64,000 nucleotides of DNA, from positions 4,089,372 through 4,153,371 of the forward strand of contig NZ_KI632511.1 in the NCBI RefSeq assembly GCF_000504285.1, given 5' to 3'. Below the pieces are notes generated by a model. That model had not been told where the DNA came from, searched no databases, and saw nothing but the letters and a program-made list of their open reading frames with translations. The position numbers and the translations under genes are program-made. This DNA comes from Actinospica robiniae DSM 44927. Its GTDB lineage: Bacteria; Actinomycetota; Actinomycetes; Streptomycetales; Catenulisporaceae. Positions 1 to 8,759 of this stretch are shown here, piece by piece (the stretch's first letter is position 1; every line of letters begins with the position of its first letter).

Positions 1-1200
1 GCTCGGCACGAACATCCGGCTGTTGAGCGGCTTCGAGGCCGGGTCCACCAGGGCCTGGGTGCGCGCGATGATCGCGGAGCGGTCGGTCGCGGTGAACATG
101 GCCTGGCGCAGCGCCAGCTTGACCGGGTCCTCCTGCGCGGCCTGGGTGGTGCCGCCGAGGAAGGTGTTCTTCAGGTTCAGGTCGATGTGCTCGTACGTCA
201 GACCCGCGTCGAGCTGGTACTTGACCTTAGAGCCGATGGCCTTGACACCCTTGACGATGTTCTGGTCCGGCTGCGGGATGATGGCGTTGACTTCGCCGTT
301 CTGCAGCGCCGGGACCTCCTGCGCGGAGTCCGTGATCGTCACGAAGGTGATCTTGTCGAAGTAGGGGCCGTCCTTGCCGAACCACTTGGGGTTGGGCACC
401 TCGACGATGGTGGATCCGTCCGACGAGGAGGACTGGATCAGGTACGGGCCCTCAGACCAGGTCGGGACGGTCTTGTCGAACCAGTTCCAGGACTGCTCGA
501 TGCCAGTGGCCTGGGCCGACTTGGCGGTGCTCAGCTGCGCGATCGTCGACGACGTGTCGTAGCCGTGCTGGGCGGCCAGGTGTGCCGGCAGGAGGTCGAA
601 CAGGCCCTTCCAGTCCGGGTCGAGCTTGCCCGGCTTGAAGGTGACCGTGACGGTCTGGTTGTTGGTGCCGGAACCGACCACCGAGGCGATGTCCGTGTAG
701 CCCGTGGTGGAGGCAGCGCTGACGTTGGGGTCCGCGCCGGACTGGGCCAGCCAGTTGTAGATGAAGTCGTCGGCGTTGATCGCCGTGCCGTCGCTCCAGA
801 CCGCCTTCGGGTTGATCACGTACTGGATCGTCTCGGGCGAGGAGCTGGTCAGCGTGGCCGACGTCAACAGGTCGGCGTTGAGAGCGACCGAACCGTCAGG
901 CTGGGGGACGTACGGGTCTCCCGTCGAGGAGTAGATGCCGTTCTCGAGGTAGATGTAGTCCTCGGTGTTGCCGTTGGCGTCGAGCGAGTTCCAGTCGGTG
1001 ACGTTCTTCTCGATGCCGATCGTGATCGATCCTCCCTTCTTGGGAGTACCGCTGTTGATCGTATTGAGGCCGGTGGTCGACTTGGTGACCGGCGTAGTGG
1101 ACTTCGCTGCGCTGCTGCTGCTGCAGGCGGTCGCGGCGAGAGCGAGGGCCCCCACCGCGGCTATGCCGCCCGCGAAGCGCCGCTTACCGTACCCAGACAT
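1..1200 (-). CDS. ABC transporter substrate-binding lipoprotein, peptide/nickel family (SBP family 5), C-terminus outside window
   Basis: Reads on the minus strand from an ATG at 1200 and is still open at base 1, giving 400 codons without a stop. The N-terminus has basic residues (YGKRR), a hydrophobic stretch and the lipobox ALAATAC followed by a Ser-rich linker, so it should be a membrane-anchored extracytoplasmic lipoprotein. The body (WNSLDANGNTEDY, AVWSDGTAINADDFIYNW, LRQAMFTATDR) is typical of family 5 solute-binding proteins (DppA/OppA type), which bind peptides or related ligands for an ABC importer. A GAGGAG lies 12 bases before the ATG. The permease genes would be expected to the left of the window. 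The ligand cannot be read from sequence. Confidence 0.88.
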   Translation of the reverse strand, partial: MSGYGKRRFAGGIAAVGALALAATACSSSSAAKSTTPVTKSTTGLNTINSGTPKKGGSITIGIEKNVTDWNSLDANGNTEDYIYLENGIYSSTGDPYVPQPDGSVALNADLLTSATLTSSSPETIQYVINPKAVWSDGTAINADDFIYNWLAQSGADPNVSAASTTGYTDIASVVGSGTNNQTVTVTFKPGKLDPDWKGLFDLLPAHLAAQHGYDTSSTIAQLSTAKSAQATGIEQSWNWFDKTVPTWSEGPYLIQSSSSDGSTIVEVPNPKWFGKDGPYFDKITFVTITDSAQEVPALQNGEVNAIIPQPDQNIVKGVKAIGSKVKYQLDAGLTYEHIDLNLKNTFLGGTTQAAQEDPVKLALRQAMFTATDRSAIIARTQALVDPASKPLNSRMFVPS

Positions 1201-1614
1201 GAGTATGTCAATCTCCTCGCACGCGCTGGCCGGTCTCGTAAACCGGGCTGCTGCTCGTCGGTCCCCACGTAGCGACTCTCGCAGCGCGGGGTCTTGCTGC
1301 CTTAGCCGGGGCGCTCTCGCCCGCGTGATTGCACATCGCGAGTTTGTGGAATCACGTTGTGCTTGGCTGAATTTGTAGCGCAGAAATCCCCGTGCAGGAC
1401 ATGGGGTCGCGTCACAATCCGATCAAGAAGTCATGAAGATCGCGACGTGTCATGGGTATGATGGCCTTGCGCCCCGTACATACCCAGGTCCCACGCAACA
1501 CATCCGCAACAAATGACCACTCGCGCCCCGGGGACAGCGCAGTGCCCGGAGTTCGTCCGGGCACTGTCGTTGAGATCGCAACAGGGTTCCAAAGTACGGA
1601 CCTGAACGCGCCGG
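1201..1614. other. Intergenic region between SBP gene and MFS gene
   Basis: These 414 bases hold the upstream region of the SBP gene (minus strand) and the terminator of the MFS gene at 1540-1566. Bases 1370-1460 are less GC-rich than their surroundings and probably carry the SBP promoter, but I see no clean -35/-10 pair. No open frame here shows actinobacterial codon bias. Confidence 0.5.
1540..1566 (-). terminator. Hairpin downstream of the MFS gene
   Basis: CAGTGCCCGGA and TCCGGGCACTG form a perfect 11-bp stem around a GTTCG loop. It lies 49 bases beyond the MFS stop codon. There is no T-run, as is common for actinobacterial terminators. Confidence 0.6.
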
Positions 1615-3090
1615 TCAGCTTCGCCGAGGCCGCGGGATCCGGCTCGCGAGCGCCGCGCCGAACACGGCGAGCCCGGCGGTGACGCACAGCGCCACGGCCA
1701 CCGCGTGCGCCGAGGCGTGCGGCGTCCCGGCTCCGTCCAGGTCGAGGAACAGGGTGCCGACCGTGGCCACGCCGGTAACCTGACCCAGCTGGGTCAGCGT
1801 GTTGATCACGCCGCTGGCGTCCGCCGCGTCGGCCGGCGGCACCCGGGAGATGATCAAGCCCATCAGGGGGCTGAAGGCCAGTCCGAGACCGAAGCCCAGC
1901 GCGGTCATCAGCGCCCAGCGATCGAATCCGCCGGCGCCGCCGCCCCGCAGCGTCCCGGCCAGCAGCAGCAGGGTGGCGGCGAGCAGCCCGAACCCGGCCA
2001 CCACGGCCGGCACGTAGAGGCGCTCGGGCAGCCGGCGCCAGGTCATCGAGACCACGAAGACGGCGGCCGCCTGCGGCGCGAAGGCGAGACCGGAGCCGAG
2101 CGCGCTGAAGCCGAGGGCGCCCTGCAGGTGCAGGGTGATGGCGAAGAGCAGGCCCATCATCAGCACCATGGACAGGAACAGCGTCCCGACGCTGACCGCG
2201 AACCCGGGGTGGCGCAGCACCCGCGCCGGGATGACGGGCGAGCCGCCGCGCCGGGCCAGGCGCGACTCCACCTTGGCGAAGAGCGCGAAGCCGGGCAGCG
2301 AGCCGCCGAGCAGCAGCCACCCCCACAGCGGCCAGTGCTCGTCGTGCCCGAGCACCAGCGGCACCACGAAGGCGAGCACGGCCGGGGTGAGCACCGCCAC
2401 GCCCAGCGGGTCGAGCCCGCGCCCGGGCTCGCCGCGGTCCTTCGGCAGCACCCTGCCGGCGGCGACCAGCACGACGAGGCCGACCGGGACGTTCACCAGG
2501 AAGCACGGCCGCCAGCTCCAGCCGAACAGGTCGGCGCTGATGATCAGTCCGCCGAGCACCTGCCCGGCCACGGCGCCGCCGGAGATGACCGCGGTGTACA
2601 GGCTCATCGCCTTGATCCGGTCCGGGCCGCTGAAGGTGCGCTGGATCAACGAGAGCACCTGCGGCATCATCACGGCCGAACCGAGGCCCTGAAGCAGCCG
2701 GAAGGCCACCAGCGCGCCGGTGCTGGGCGCCAGCCCGCAGGCGAGGGAGGCGAGGGTGAACAGCACCAGCCCGCCGCGGAAGACCCGGCCGTGGCCCCAC
2801 CGGGAGCCCAGCCTGGCCCCGGTCACGATGAAGACGGCGTAAGAGATCGTATATCCAGATACCGATAGCTGTAGCCCCGCCCCGGAGGAGTGCAGACTAC
2901 TTCGAATGGTGGGCAGGGCCACGTTCACGATCGCCACGTCGAGGATGGCCATGAAGTAGCCGAGCAGAATCACCGTCAGCACGGCCCCGGGCCGGGACGC
3001 GCCGGTCGGCGTGGAGGACCCGGCCAAGGCCGGAGCAGGGATGGATGAGGATGAGGACCCTGCGGAAGCGGTCAGTGTGGAAGTCGCCAT
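1615..3090 (-). CDS. MFS drug exporter of the DHA2 (14-TM, EmrB/QacA) family
   Basis: 491 residues, the usual length for 14-helix DHA2 antiporters that export drugs in exchange for protons. After a Ser/Ala-rich cytoplasmic start (residues 1-35), TM1 carries LDVAIVNVALP, the DHA2 signature. Motif A is GARLGSRWGHGRVFRGG near residue 90, and the antiporter motif C region is SGGAVAGQVLGG near 165. Hydrophobic segments continue to the C-terminus. It is divergent from the XRE regulator at 3191 with 100 bases between the starts, a common arrangement in which the regulator controls the exporter. The substrate is unknown. Confidence 0.9.
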   Translation of the reverse strand: MATSTLTASAGSSSSSIPAPALAGSSTPTGASRPGAVLTVILLGYFMAILDVAIVNVALPTIRSSLHSSGAGLQLSVSGYTISYAVFIVTGARLGSRWGHGRVFRGGLVLFTLASLACGLAPSTGALVAFRLLQGLGSAVMMPQVLSLIQRTFSGPDRIKAMSLYTAVISGGAVAGQVLGGLIISADLFGWSWRPCFLVNVPVGLVVLVAAGRVLPKDRGEPGRGLDPLGVAVLTPAVLAFVVPLVLGHDEHWPLWGWLLLGGSLPGFALFAKVESRLARRGGSPVIPARVLRHPGFAVSVGTLFLSMVLMMGLLFAITLHLQGALGFSALGSGLAFAPQAAAVFVVSMTWRRLPERLYVPAVVAGFGLLAATLLLLAGTLRGGGAGGFDRWALMTALGFGLGLAFSPLMGLIISRVPPADAADASGVINTLTQLGQVTGVATVGTLFLDLDGAGTPHASAHAVAVALCVTAGLAVFGAALASRIPRPRRS

Positions 3091-3190
3091 GTGACTATGG
3101 TCAGAGGATTGTGATCGTCATACCTAGAGCCTGGTTATCCTGGTACCGGCAGCACCCGGCAGCCGGCCGGGCGGGGCGTGACACGGGGGT

Positions 3191-4117
3191 GTGACGAACG
3201 TGGCGGTGGAGAACGGAGCGGCGCGCAGGGCGGAGCTGGCGGAGTTCCTGCGCTCCCGACGCGAACGCATCACCCCGGAGCAGGCCGGCCTGCCGCCCGC
3301 GCCGCGCCGGCGCACCCCGGGCCTGCGCCGCGAGGAGGTGGCCCAGCTCGCCGCCGTCGGCGTGACCTGGTACACCTGGCTCGAGCAGGGGCGCCCGATC
3401 AACGCGAGCACGCAGGTGCTGGACGCGATCGCCCGCACCCTCAAACTGGACACCGCGGAGCACCGGCACCTGTACGTGCTGGCCCAGGTCCCGGACGTGG
3501 CCCAGGCCGAGGCCGATCTGGCCGCGCTGCCCGCCACCCTCCGACCGATCCTGGACGGGATGGGCCACATGGCGGCGGTGCTCAACGAGCGCTTCGACCT
3601 GATCGCGACCAACAGCCGGTTCGACGCCGTCTTCCCGTCGCTTCTGGACCAGGACGGCCCGCAACGCAACACCCTGTGGTGCACCTTCCTGCTGCCGGCC
3701 TGCTGCCACCCCTTCGTCAACCGGCACGAGACGATCCCCGCGCTGGTGGCCACGCTGCGCGGCGCCTACGCCCGCCACATCGGCGAACCGCACTGGGACG
3801 AGTTCATCAAGGACCTGCTCGAGCGCAGCCCGGACTTCGCCGAGCTGTGGTCGCGCAACGACGTGGCCGGCTTCGGCCGGATGCAGCGGGTGTTCTACCA
3901 GCCGGCCGTCGGCCTGCTGCGCTACGAGATGAGCACCTTCGGCGTGCTGGACGCGCCCGGGGTCCGGATGAACGTCTTCGTCCCCGCCGACGAGGAGACC
4001 CGGCTCGCCGAGGCGAAGCTGGCCGTCGGCGACGCGGAGCACCCCGAGGTGCTGTCCTGCGGCCACACCTGGGACGAGTGGATCCACACCCGCGCCACGG
4101 TCGGGCCGGTGGCCTGA
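3191..4117 (+). CDS. XRE-family transcriptional regulator with MmyB-like ligand-binding domain
   Basis: 308 residues from a GTG start; a second GTG nine bases on is also possible. The N-terminal helix-turn-helix (about residues 10-80) contains RRTPGLRREEVAQLAAVGV and TWYTWLEQGR, highly typical of the actinobacterial HTH-MmyB family. The C-terminal two thirds (from about residue 105) match the PAS-like MmyB ligand pocket, which is thought to bind lipid-like ligands in this family. Divergent transcription from the DHA2 exporter suggests it controls the exporter and itself from the shared 100-bp gap, which is relatively AT-rich. The direction of regulation is not known. Confidence 0.9.
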   Translation: MTNVAVENGAARRAELAEFLRSRRERITPEQAGLPPAPRRRTPGLRREEVAQLAAVGVTWYTWLEQGRPINASTQVLDAIARTLKLDTAEHRHLYVLAQVPDVAQAEADLAALPATLRPILDGMGHMAAVLNERFDLIATNSRFDAVFPSLLDQDGPQRNTLWCTFLLPACCHPFVNRHETIPALVATLRGAYARHIGEPHWDEFIKDLLERSPDFAELWSRNDVAGFGRMQRVFYQPAVGLLRYEMSTFGVLDAPGVRMNVFVPADEETRLAEAKLAVGDAEHPEVLSCGHTWDEWIHTRATVGPVA

Positions 4118-4160
4118 AGCTCGCCTCGGGGCCGGAGCGTGATCGTCGACGCGGGACCGC

Positions 4161-4570
4161 CCGCCCACTCGTTGCGTTGTCGGGGCGGGCTGGGGTTTCA
4201 AGATCTCGTCTCCGGCGCGGGCCCTTCCCTCGGAGAGAGATGCCGGGGTCTGTGGGGTGCTGACGTCGGCGGGGCGGACTGGGGTTCGGGATGGTGAGGT
4301 TGCGGGGGCGTGCTCTCTCCTCGGCCGGGCCCCCGGAGGCAATCAGGAACCTGCCGGGAGGTCAAGCGGCGCGGTGGCTTGGGCTGGTGGCGGATTTTGC
4401 ATGGCGCCGCTTGACCTCCCGGCAGAACCCTGATCGGGCTTCGCCTGCCCGACCGAGGAGAGAGCACACCCCCTGAGGATCGGTACGAGCTGTGCTCGGC
4501 CCGAGACCCGTCCCGTGGCCCGGCCTCAAGGGGAACACCCACGATGCGGAAGGATTCTGCATCGCCGTTC
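4161..4570 (+). repeat. Left arm of large inverted repeat
   Basis: Reading rightwards, this arm aligns by eye over its whole length to the reverse complement of 5019-5425, with an estimated 75-80% identity. Shared landmarks in order are GTTGCGTTG, GGTTTCAAGAT, CCCTTCCCTCGGAGAGAGAT, TGCTCTCTCCTCGG, the internal hairpin, CCGAGGAGAGAG, and GGAAGGATTCTGCATCG. Substitutions and small indels are scattered along it, so this is an old duplication or two copies of a dispersed element. Confidence 0.8.
4311..4466. repeat. Nested hairpin inside left arm
   Basis: An outer inverted pair (TGCTCTCTCCTCGG at 4311-4324 and its complement at 4453-4466) encloses a perfect 22-bp inverted repeat (4351-4372 with 4404-4425, core CCGGGAGGTCAAGCGGC). 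The transcript of either strand could fold into a stem of more than 100 nt in total. Confidence 0.75.
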
Positions 4571-5018
4571 CGGGTCGCTTGTTCCATCTCTACTACTTCA
4601 ACGCCGGAAAGCGCGCTCGAGTGCCCGGAAATCTCCAGTATTTTTACTTATACGGCGAAAGCTGGATTCACGGCTTTTGTCGGTGGCGGCGTCTAGCATG
4701 GAAGAGTACGGGGGATCGGACTTGCGACGGGAGGGGTGGTGGACGGGATGGCTGCGCGGACGGCGTCAGGGGTGCGGCCGAAAGCAGTGCAGGATTTCCC
4801 CTCGGGGTGCGGCCGGGCCACGCGATCCTGCGCGGTACGCGAGCACCGGGCGGATCGGACCGGGGCGATGCAGAATCCTTCCGCATCGAACGCGGCCGGC
4901 CTGCGGGATTCTGCCGCGAGGCCTGGGATCAAGGTCGATCGCACCAAGGCAATGCACGATTCAACAGCAAGCATGACCCGGGCGCCGATCCTTCACGCGG
5001 ATCACAGATCCGGATGGC

Positions 5019-5425
5019 AGGACCACGGCGATGCAGAATCCTTCCGCGCCGAGCGCGGCCGGGCCACGGGCCGGGGCTCAGCCCGAGCGCAGCTCGCACC
5101 ACTCCCCCAGGGGGTGGGCTCTCTCCTCGGTCGGGCAGGCGAAGCCCGATCAGGGACCTGCCGGGAGGTCAAGCGGCGCCATGCAAGATCCAGCATCAGC
5201 GGAAGCCACCGCCGCTTGACCTCCCGGCAGGTCCCTGATTGCCTCCGGGGACCAACCGAGGAGAGAGCACACACCCGCAACCCCACCACCCCCAACCCCA
5301 ACCCGCCCCACCACGCCAGCACCCCACCAACCCCGGCATCTCTCTCCGAGGGAAGGGCCCGCCGGCAGCGATTTTCATCTTGAAACCGCAGCCCGTCCAC
5401 CCGCCAACGCAACGGGTGGGCGTGG
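5019..5425 (-). repeat. Right arm of large inverted repeat
   Basis: Inverted partner of 4161-4570 with the same order of landmarks. It contains the longer internal hairpin (5118-5268). A further inverted copy of the short GCGATGCAGAATCCTTCCGC motif lies at 4865-4884 in the spacer, so that motif occurs three times. Confidence 0.8.
5118..5268. repeat. Nested hairpin inside right arm
   Basis: Same plan as the left-arm hairpin. The outer pair is 5118-5130 with 5256-5268. The inner stem is a perfect 27 bp (5152-5178 with 5210-5236) around a 31-nt loop. The stem is conserved although the loop sequence differs between arms, which points to selection on pairing or to a mobile-element end. Confidence 0.75.
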
Positions 5426-5622
5426 ACAGGCAAACCAGGCGACGCAAAGCGGCCGCCCCCACCCCGACAACCACCCCGACCCGACTAGCCATCCATCCCA
5501 CCAGCACCCAGCCGATCATCAATTCGCTCTAGATGGCCTAAACGGCCTAGGCAGGCCCGCGTGGTCCCGAGACGGGCAGCTTCGGCACGCATTGCGCCCG
5601 CGAATCCGGGAACCCGGACGCC

Positions 5623-6321
5623 ATGAGTCTTGAACACGCTCCGTCACCAGTGGATACGGTCACCAGCGCCGTACGCATCCCGATCGAGGAAGGCGCCCAC
5701 CTGAACGCGGACCTGAGCGTGCCGGTCGGGGCCAGTTCGGCGGTGATCTTCGCGCACGGGACCGGCAGCTCCCGGCACAGCCCGCGCAACCGTGCCGTCG
5801 CCGAGGTGCTGCAGCGGGCCGGCGTCGCCACCCTCCTGCTCGACCTGCTCACCGAGCGCGAGGAGGAGATCGACGACGTGACCGCCGAGTACCGCTTCGA
5901 CATCCCGCTGCTCGGCCGGCGCACCACCGCCGTGGTCGACCGGCTGGCCGAGCAGCCGGGCACGCGCGGACTGCCGGTGGGGCTGTTCGGGGCGAGCACC
6001 GGCGCGGCGGCGGCGCTGATCGCCGCGGCGGAGCGGCCGGAGCGGGTCACCGCGGTGGTCTGCCGGGGCGGCCGGGTGGATCTGGCCGAGGACGTGCTGG
6101 ACCGGGTCCGGGCGCCGGTGCTGCTGATCGTCGGCGGCCGCGATCCGCAGGTGCTGGCGCTCAACCGGGACGCCGCCGACCGGCTCACCGCGCCGCACCG
6201 GCTCGAGGTGGTCCCCGGCGCCACCCACCTGTTCGCCGAGCAGCACGCGCTCGAGACCGTCGCGCTCGCCGCCCGGCTCTGGTTCACCCGGCCCGGGCCC
6301 GAACCGTCCACCGTCGGCTGA
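5623..6321 (+). CDS. Alpha/beta hydrolase, dienelactone hydrolase-like
   Basis: 232 residues. The nucleophile elbow is GASTG with Ser at about residue 125, preceded by LPVGLF. The oxyanion/strand motif VIFAHGTGSS is near 41-50. The acid region is LLIVGGRDPQV and the catalytic His sits in PGATHLF near the C-terminus, so the full triad is present. It resembles the small hydrolases often found beside, or fused to, phosphoribosyltransferases in actinomycetes, but no such partner is adjacent. A cytoplasmic location is likely because no signal peptide is seen. The substrate is unknown. Confidence 0.82.
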   Translation: MSLEHAPSPVDTVTSAVRIPIEEGAHLNADLSVPVGASSAVIFAHGTGSSRHSPRNRAVAEVLQRAGVATLLLDLLTEREEEIDDVTAEYRFDIPLLGRRTTAVVDRLAEQPGTRGLPVGLFGASTGAAAALIAAAERPERVTAVVCRGGRVDLAEDVLDRVRAPVLLIVGGRDPQVLALNRDAADRLTAPHRLEVVPGATHLFAEQHALETVALAARLWFTRPGPEPSTVG

Positions 6322-6566
6322 GATCGGCCGGCTCCGGTTCACACCACATGACATTCGCGTGAATCCCGCACCGTGGTTCACGTGAATCCGCATGCCGTCA
6401 AATGTGCGGAAAGTTTCACCGAGTTCGTCCCGACGGCAGCACCTACATGGCCGTGACCTGCAAGGATACAGCGCGCTTCAGCTCGAATGTTTCGTCTCGA
6501 AATAGCCGTGTTCACATTACGCGTCAGCGCTCTTACGCTCAAATCGACTCATCCACCCATACCTTC

Positions 6567-6574
6567 AAGGAGGG
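6567..6574 (+). promoter_or_regulatory. Ribosome-binding site that sets a TTG start
   Basis: AAGGAGGG lies 11 bases before the TTG at 6586. The ATG further upstream (6487) would put about 33 extra residues before the signal peptide and has no such site, so the TTG is preferred. Confidence 0.7.
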
Positions 6575-6585
6575 CTGGGAAAATT

Positions 6586-7632
6586 TTGAGACGACAACGC
6601 AGAACGCTGCGTGCCTTGCTGATCGCGACCCTGTGCGCGCTGGCGGCGACGGTTCTGGCCGCGGCCCCCGCCTCGGCGCACGGCGCCATGGAGTCGATCG
6701 GCAGCCGCACGTACCTGTGCTACGAGGACGGGCTGACCTCTACCGGCCAGATCGTGCCGCAGAACTCCGCCTGCCAGGCGGCCATCGCGTCGAGCGGCAC
6801 CACCCCGCTCTACAACTGGTTCGCCGTGGGCAACCGCTCCGGCGCCACCAGCGGCGAGACCAGCGCGCTGATCCCCGACGGGGACCTGTGCAGCGGCGAC
6901 AGCAACTACTTCGATTTCTCCGGCTTCAACTCGGCGAACGCCAACTGGCCGAAGACCCACCTGACCTCCGGATCCTCCGTCCAGATCAAGTACAACATGT
7001 GGGCGGCGCACCCGGGGACCTTCTCGCTCTACATCACCAAGCCGGGCTGGGACTCCACCCAGCCGCTGACCTGGGCTGACCTGGAGCCGACGCCGTTCTC
7101 CACGGCGACGAACCCGCCCTCGGTGGGCAGCCCGGGCAGCGTGAGCAGCTACTACTACTGGAACGCCACGCTGCCGACCGGCTACACCGGATACCAGATG
7201 ATCTACTCGATCTGGGCCCGGTCGGACAGCACCGAGACGTTCTACGGCTGCTCCGACGTCGTGTTCGACGGCGGCAACGGCAACGTGACCGGCCTCGGCA
7301 CCAGCGGCGGCACGCCGCCGCCCGAGGTGGCGTGCACCGCGGTCGAGACGATCACCAGCACGTGGCCCGGCGGATACCAGGCCTCGACGACGATCACCAA
7401 CCCGACCACCAGCACGATGAACAAGTGGCACGTGAGCTGGGACGAGCCGAACGGCGAGGCCATCAGCAGCGCCTGGAACGGCACGCTGACCTCGGCCGGC
7501 ACTCTGGCCACAGTCAACAGTGCCGCCTGGAACGGCGTGCTCGCGGCCGGCGCGAGCACCAGCTTCGGATTCACCGCCAACTACACGGGCACCCCGGCGG
7601 CGCCCAGCAGCATCTCCTGTCAGAGCCCGTAA
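6586..7632 (+). CDS. Secreted AA10 lytic polysaccharide monooxygenase with C-terminal CBM2
   Basis: 348 residues from the TTG start. The signal peptide (basic start, hydrophobic core, APASA) is cut to expose His32 as the first mature residue (HGAMES), as required for the copper histidine brace. The second brace His is at about residue 142 in MWAAHPGTF. Aromatic and Cys features of AA10 enzymes follow (IWARSDSTETFYGC). A short Gly/Pro linker leads to a CBM2 at about 248-348 with its conserved Trp residues and terminal Cys pair. AA10 enzymes oxidatively cleave cellulose or chitin; the CBM2 favours cellulose. The next gene encodes a Met-rich lipoprotein that might supply copper. Confidence 0.93.
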   Translation: MRRQRRTLRALLIATLCALAATVLAAAPASAHGAMESIGSRTYLCYEDGLTSTGQIVPQNSACQAAIASSGTTPLYNWFAVGNRSGATSGETSALIPDGDLCSGDSNYFDFSGFNSANANWPKTHLTSGSSVQIKYNMWAAHPGTFSLYITKPGWDSTQPLTWADLEPTPFSTATNPPSVGSPGSVSSYYYWNATLPTGYTGYQMIYSIWARSDSTETFYGCSDVVFDGGNGNVTGLGTSGGTPPPEVACTAVETITSTWPGGYQASTTITNPTTSTMNKWHVSWDEPNGEAISSAWNGTLTSAGTLATVNSAAWNGVLAAGASTSFGFTANYTGTPAAPSSISCQSP

Positions 7633-7650
7633 TCACGGATCGGCGGGATC

Positions 7651-7692
7651 GTGGGCGGCCACCGGAGCCATGCGGCTCCGGTGGCCGCCCAC
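7651..7692 (+). terminator. Strong hairpin after the LPMO gene
   Basis: A perfect 19-bp stem (7651-7669 with 7674-7692) around the loop ATGC begins 18 bases after the LPMO stop. No T-run follows. The lipoprotein gene starts 52 bases later, so it depends on partial read-through or on its own promoter. Confidence 0.8.
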
Positions 7693-7744
7693 GGCCCGTT
7701 CCGCCGCGGCCGGTTCCACCTCCACCCCTGAAAGGCGTGTCATC

Positions 7745-8683
7745 GTGCTGATTGATTCCGTGTCTCACCGCCGTCGGCGCCGGGCCCTGGCGGCGGGGTT
7801 GGCCGCCGGACTCGCGCTGAGCGCGGCCGCGTGTTCGACCTCTGCCACCGCGGCGCCCTCCTCCGGGGCGACCGGGATGGACATGGGCCAGACCGGCGGC
7901 GGCGACATGCCCGGCATGGGCGACGTCACCGCCGCGCCGACCACCGCCGCGTTCGCCGCCGCGGCGCCGACCGGAACCGGCCTGTCGAGCAGCCTGCACG
8001 GCTACAGCCTGGTCCCGGCCGCGCACACCGTGGCCGCCGGCAAGTCGAGCATGTACAGCTTCCGGATCGACGGTCCGGACGGGAAGGCCGTCACGAGATA
8101 TCAGACCTATGAGAGCGAATTCGTTCTCTGTTACATCATCCGCTCGGACCTGACCGAGTTCAGCTATCTGCAGCCGGCCATGCGCCAGGACGGCACCTGG
8201 ACCGTCACCCTGCCGGCGCTGCCCGCGGGCTCCTACCGCACTTTCGCCACGTTCGCGGCGCCCGACTCGAGCCAGGGCACGCCGTTGACCTACCAGCTCT
8301 CCACCCCGTTCACCGTCCCCGGCGCCGCCGACCCGTCGCCCGCACCCGCGCCGGCGTCCAGCGCGACCACGGACGGCTACACCGTCTCGCTCACCGGGAG
8401 CCCGAAGGCGGGGAGGACCGGGCCGCTCAGCATCGTCGTGTCCAAGGGCGCAAGCGTCGTCGAGTCCTTCCAACGGTATCTGGACTCTTATGTGCACCTG
8501 ACCGCGTTCCACGCCGGAGATCTGGCCTTCGCCCAGATCCTCTCGCTCGGCGGCGTGAACGCCTCCACCGGCGCGATGACCGCCGAGGCGCTGTTCCCGG
8601 AGGCCGGAACCTGGCAGGTGTTCGTCCAGTTCGACGCGGGCGGCACGGTCCACACGGCCGTGCTCACGGTCAACGTGGCCTGA
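7745..8683 (+). CDS. Secreted lipoprotein with Met-rich putative copper-binding segment
   Basis: 312 residues from a GTG with GAAAGG upstream. The N-terminus is twin-basic (HRRRRR), then hydrophobic, then SAAAC with Cys30 as the likely lipidated residue. Residues 45-60 (MDMGQTGGGDMPGMGD) contain four Met, a pattern of periplasmic Cu(I)-binding proteins. The rest is two beta-rich modules joined by a Pro/Ala linker near residue 200. Both carry the pattern GYTVSLTG or GYSLVP, then a His/Met-containing strand (YVHLTAFHAGDLAF). I know similar actinobacterial proteins only as uncharacterised lipoproteins. The position directly after a copper enzyme suggests copper handling for the LPMO, which is an inference. 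Confidence 0.7.
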   Translation: MLIDSVSHRRRRRALAAGLAAGLALSAAACSTSATAAPSSGATGMDMGQTGGGDMPGMGDVTAAPTTAAFAAAAPTGTGLSSSLHGYSLVPAAHTVAAGKSSMYSFRIDGPDGKAVTRYQTYESEFVLCYIIRSDLTEFSYLQPAMRQDGTWTVTLPALPAGSYRTFATFAAPDSSQGTPLTYQLSTPFTVPGAADPSPAPAPASSATTDGYTVSLTGSPKAGRTGPLSIVVSKGASVVESFQRYLDSYVHLTAFHAGDLAFAQILSLGGVNASTGAMTAEALFPEAGTWQVFVQFDAGGTVHTAVLTVNVA

Positions 8684-8697
8684 TTCCTTGGACCACG

Positions 8698-8750
8698 AAC
8701 CCTGACGGGGTGCGGGCCGCCGGATGCCAGGCCCGCACCCCGTCAGGGTT
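8698..8750. terminator. Bidirectional terminator between convergent genes
   Basis: A perfect 21-bp inverted repeat (8698-8718 with 8730-8750) with an 11-nt loop lies between the stop of the lipoprotein gene and the stop of the CBM2 gene. It can serve both strands. Confidence 0.85.
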
Positions 8751-8759
8751 GTCAAACGC

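Larger units (their letters stand above)
4118..5622. other. 1.5-kb region without a convincing gene, dominated by inverted repeats
   Basis: No frame here has the strong G/C third-position bias of neighbouring genes. The open frames present run through repeat arms and hairpins, and their frame is not preserved between the two arms. The region is organised around two inverted 410-bp copies (4161-4570 and 5019-5425) with a spacer of about 450 bp. The spacer includes an AT-richer stretch near 4590-4680. Bases 5426-5622 hold the upstream region of the hydrolase gene. Confidence 0.6.

Noticed and set aside
4198-5387. Open frames of 120-250 codons in the inverted-repeat region
   Set aside because: They run through both halves of the hairpins, lack third-position G/C bias, and the frame differs between the two arms because of indels. 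They are better explained as repeat DNA.
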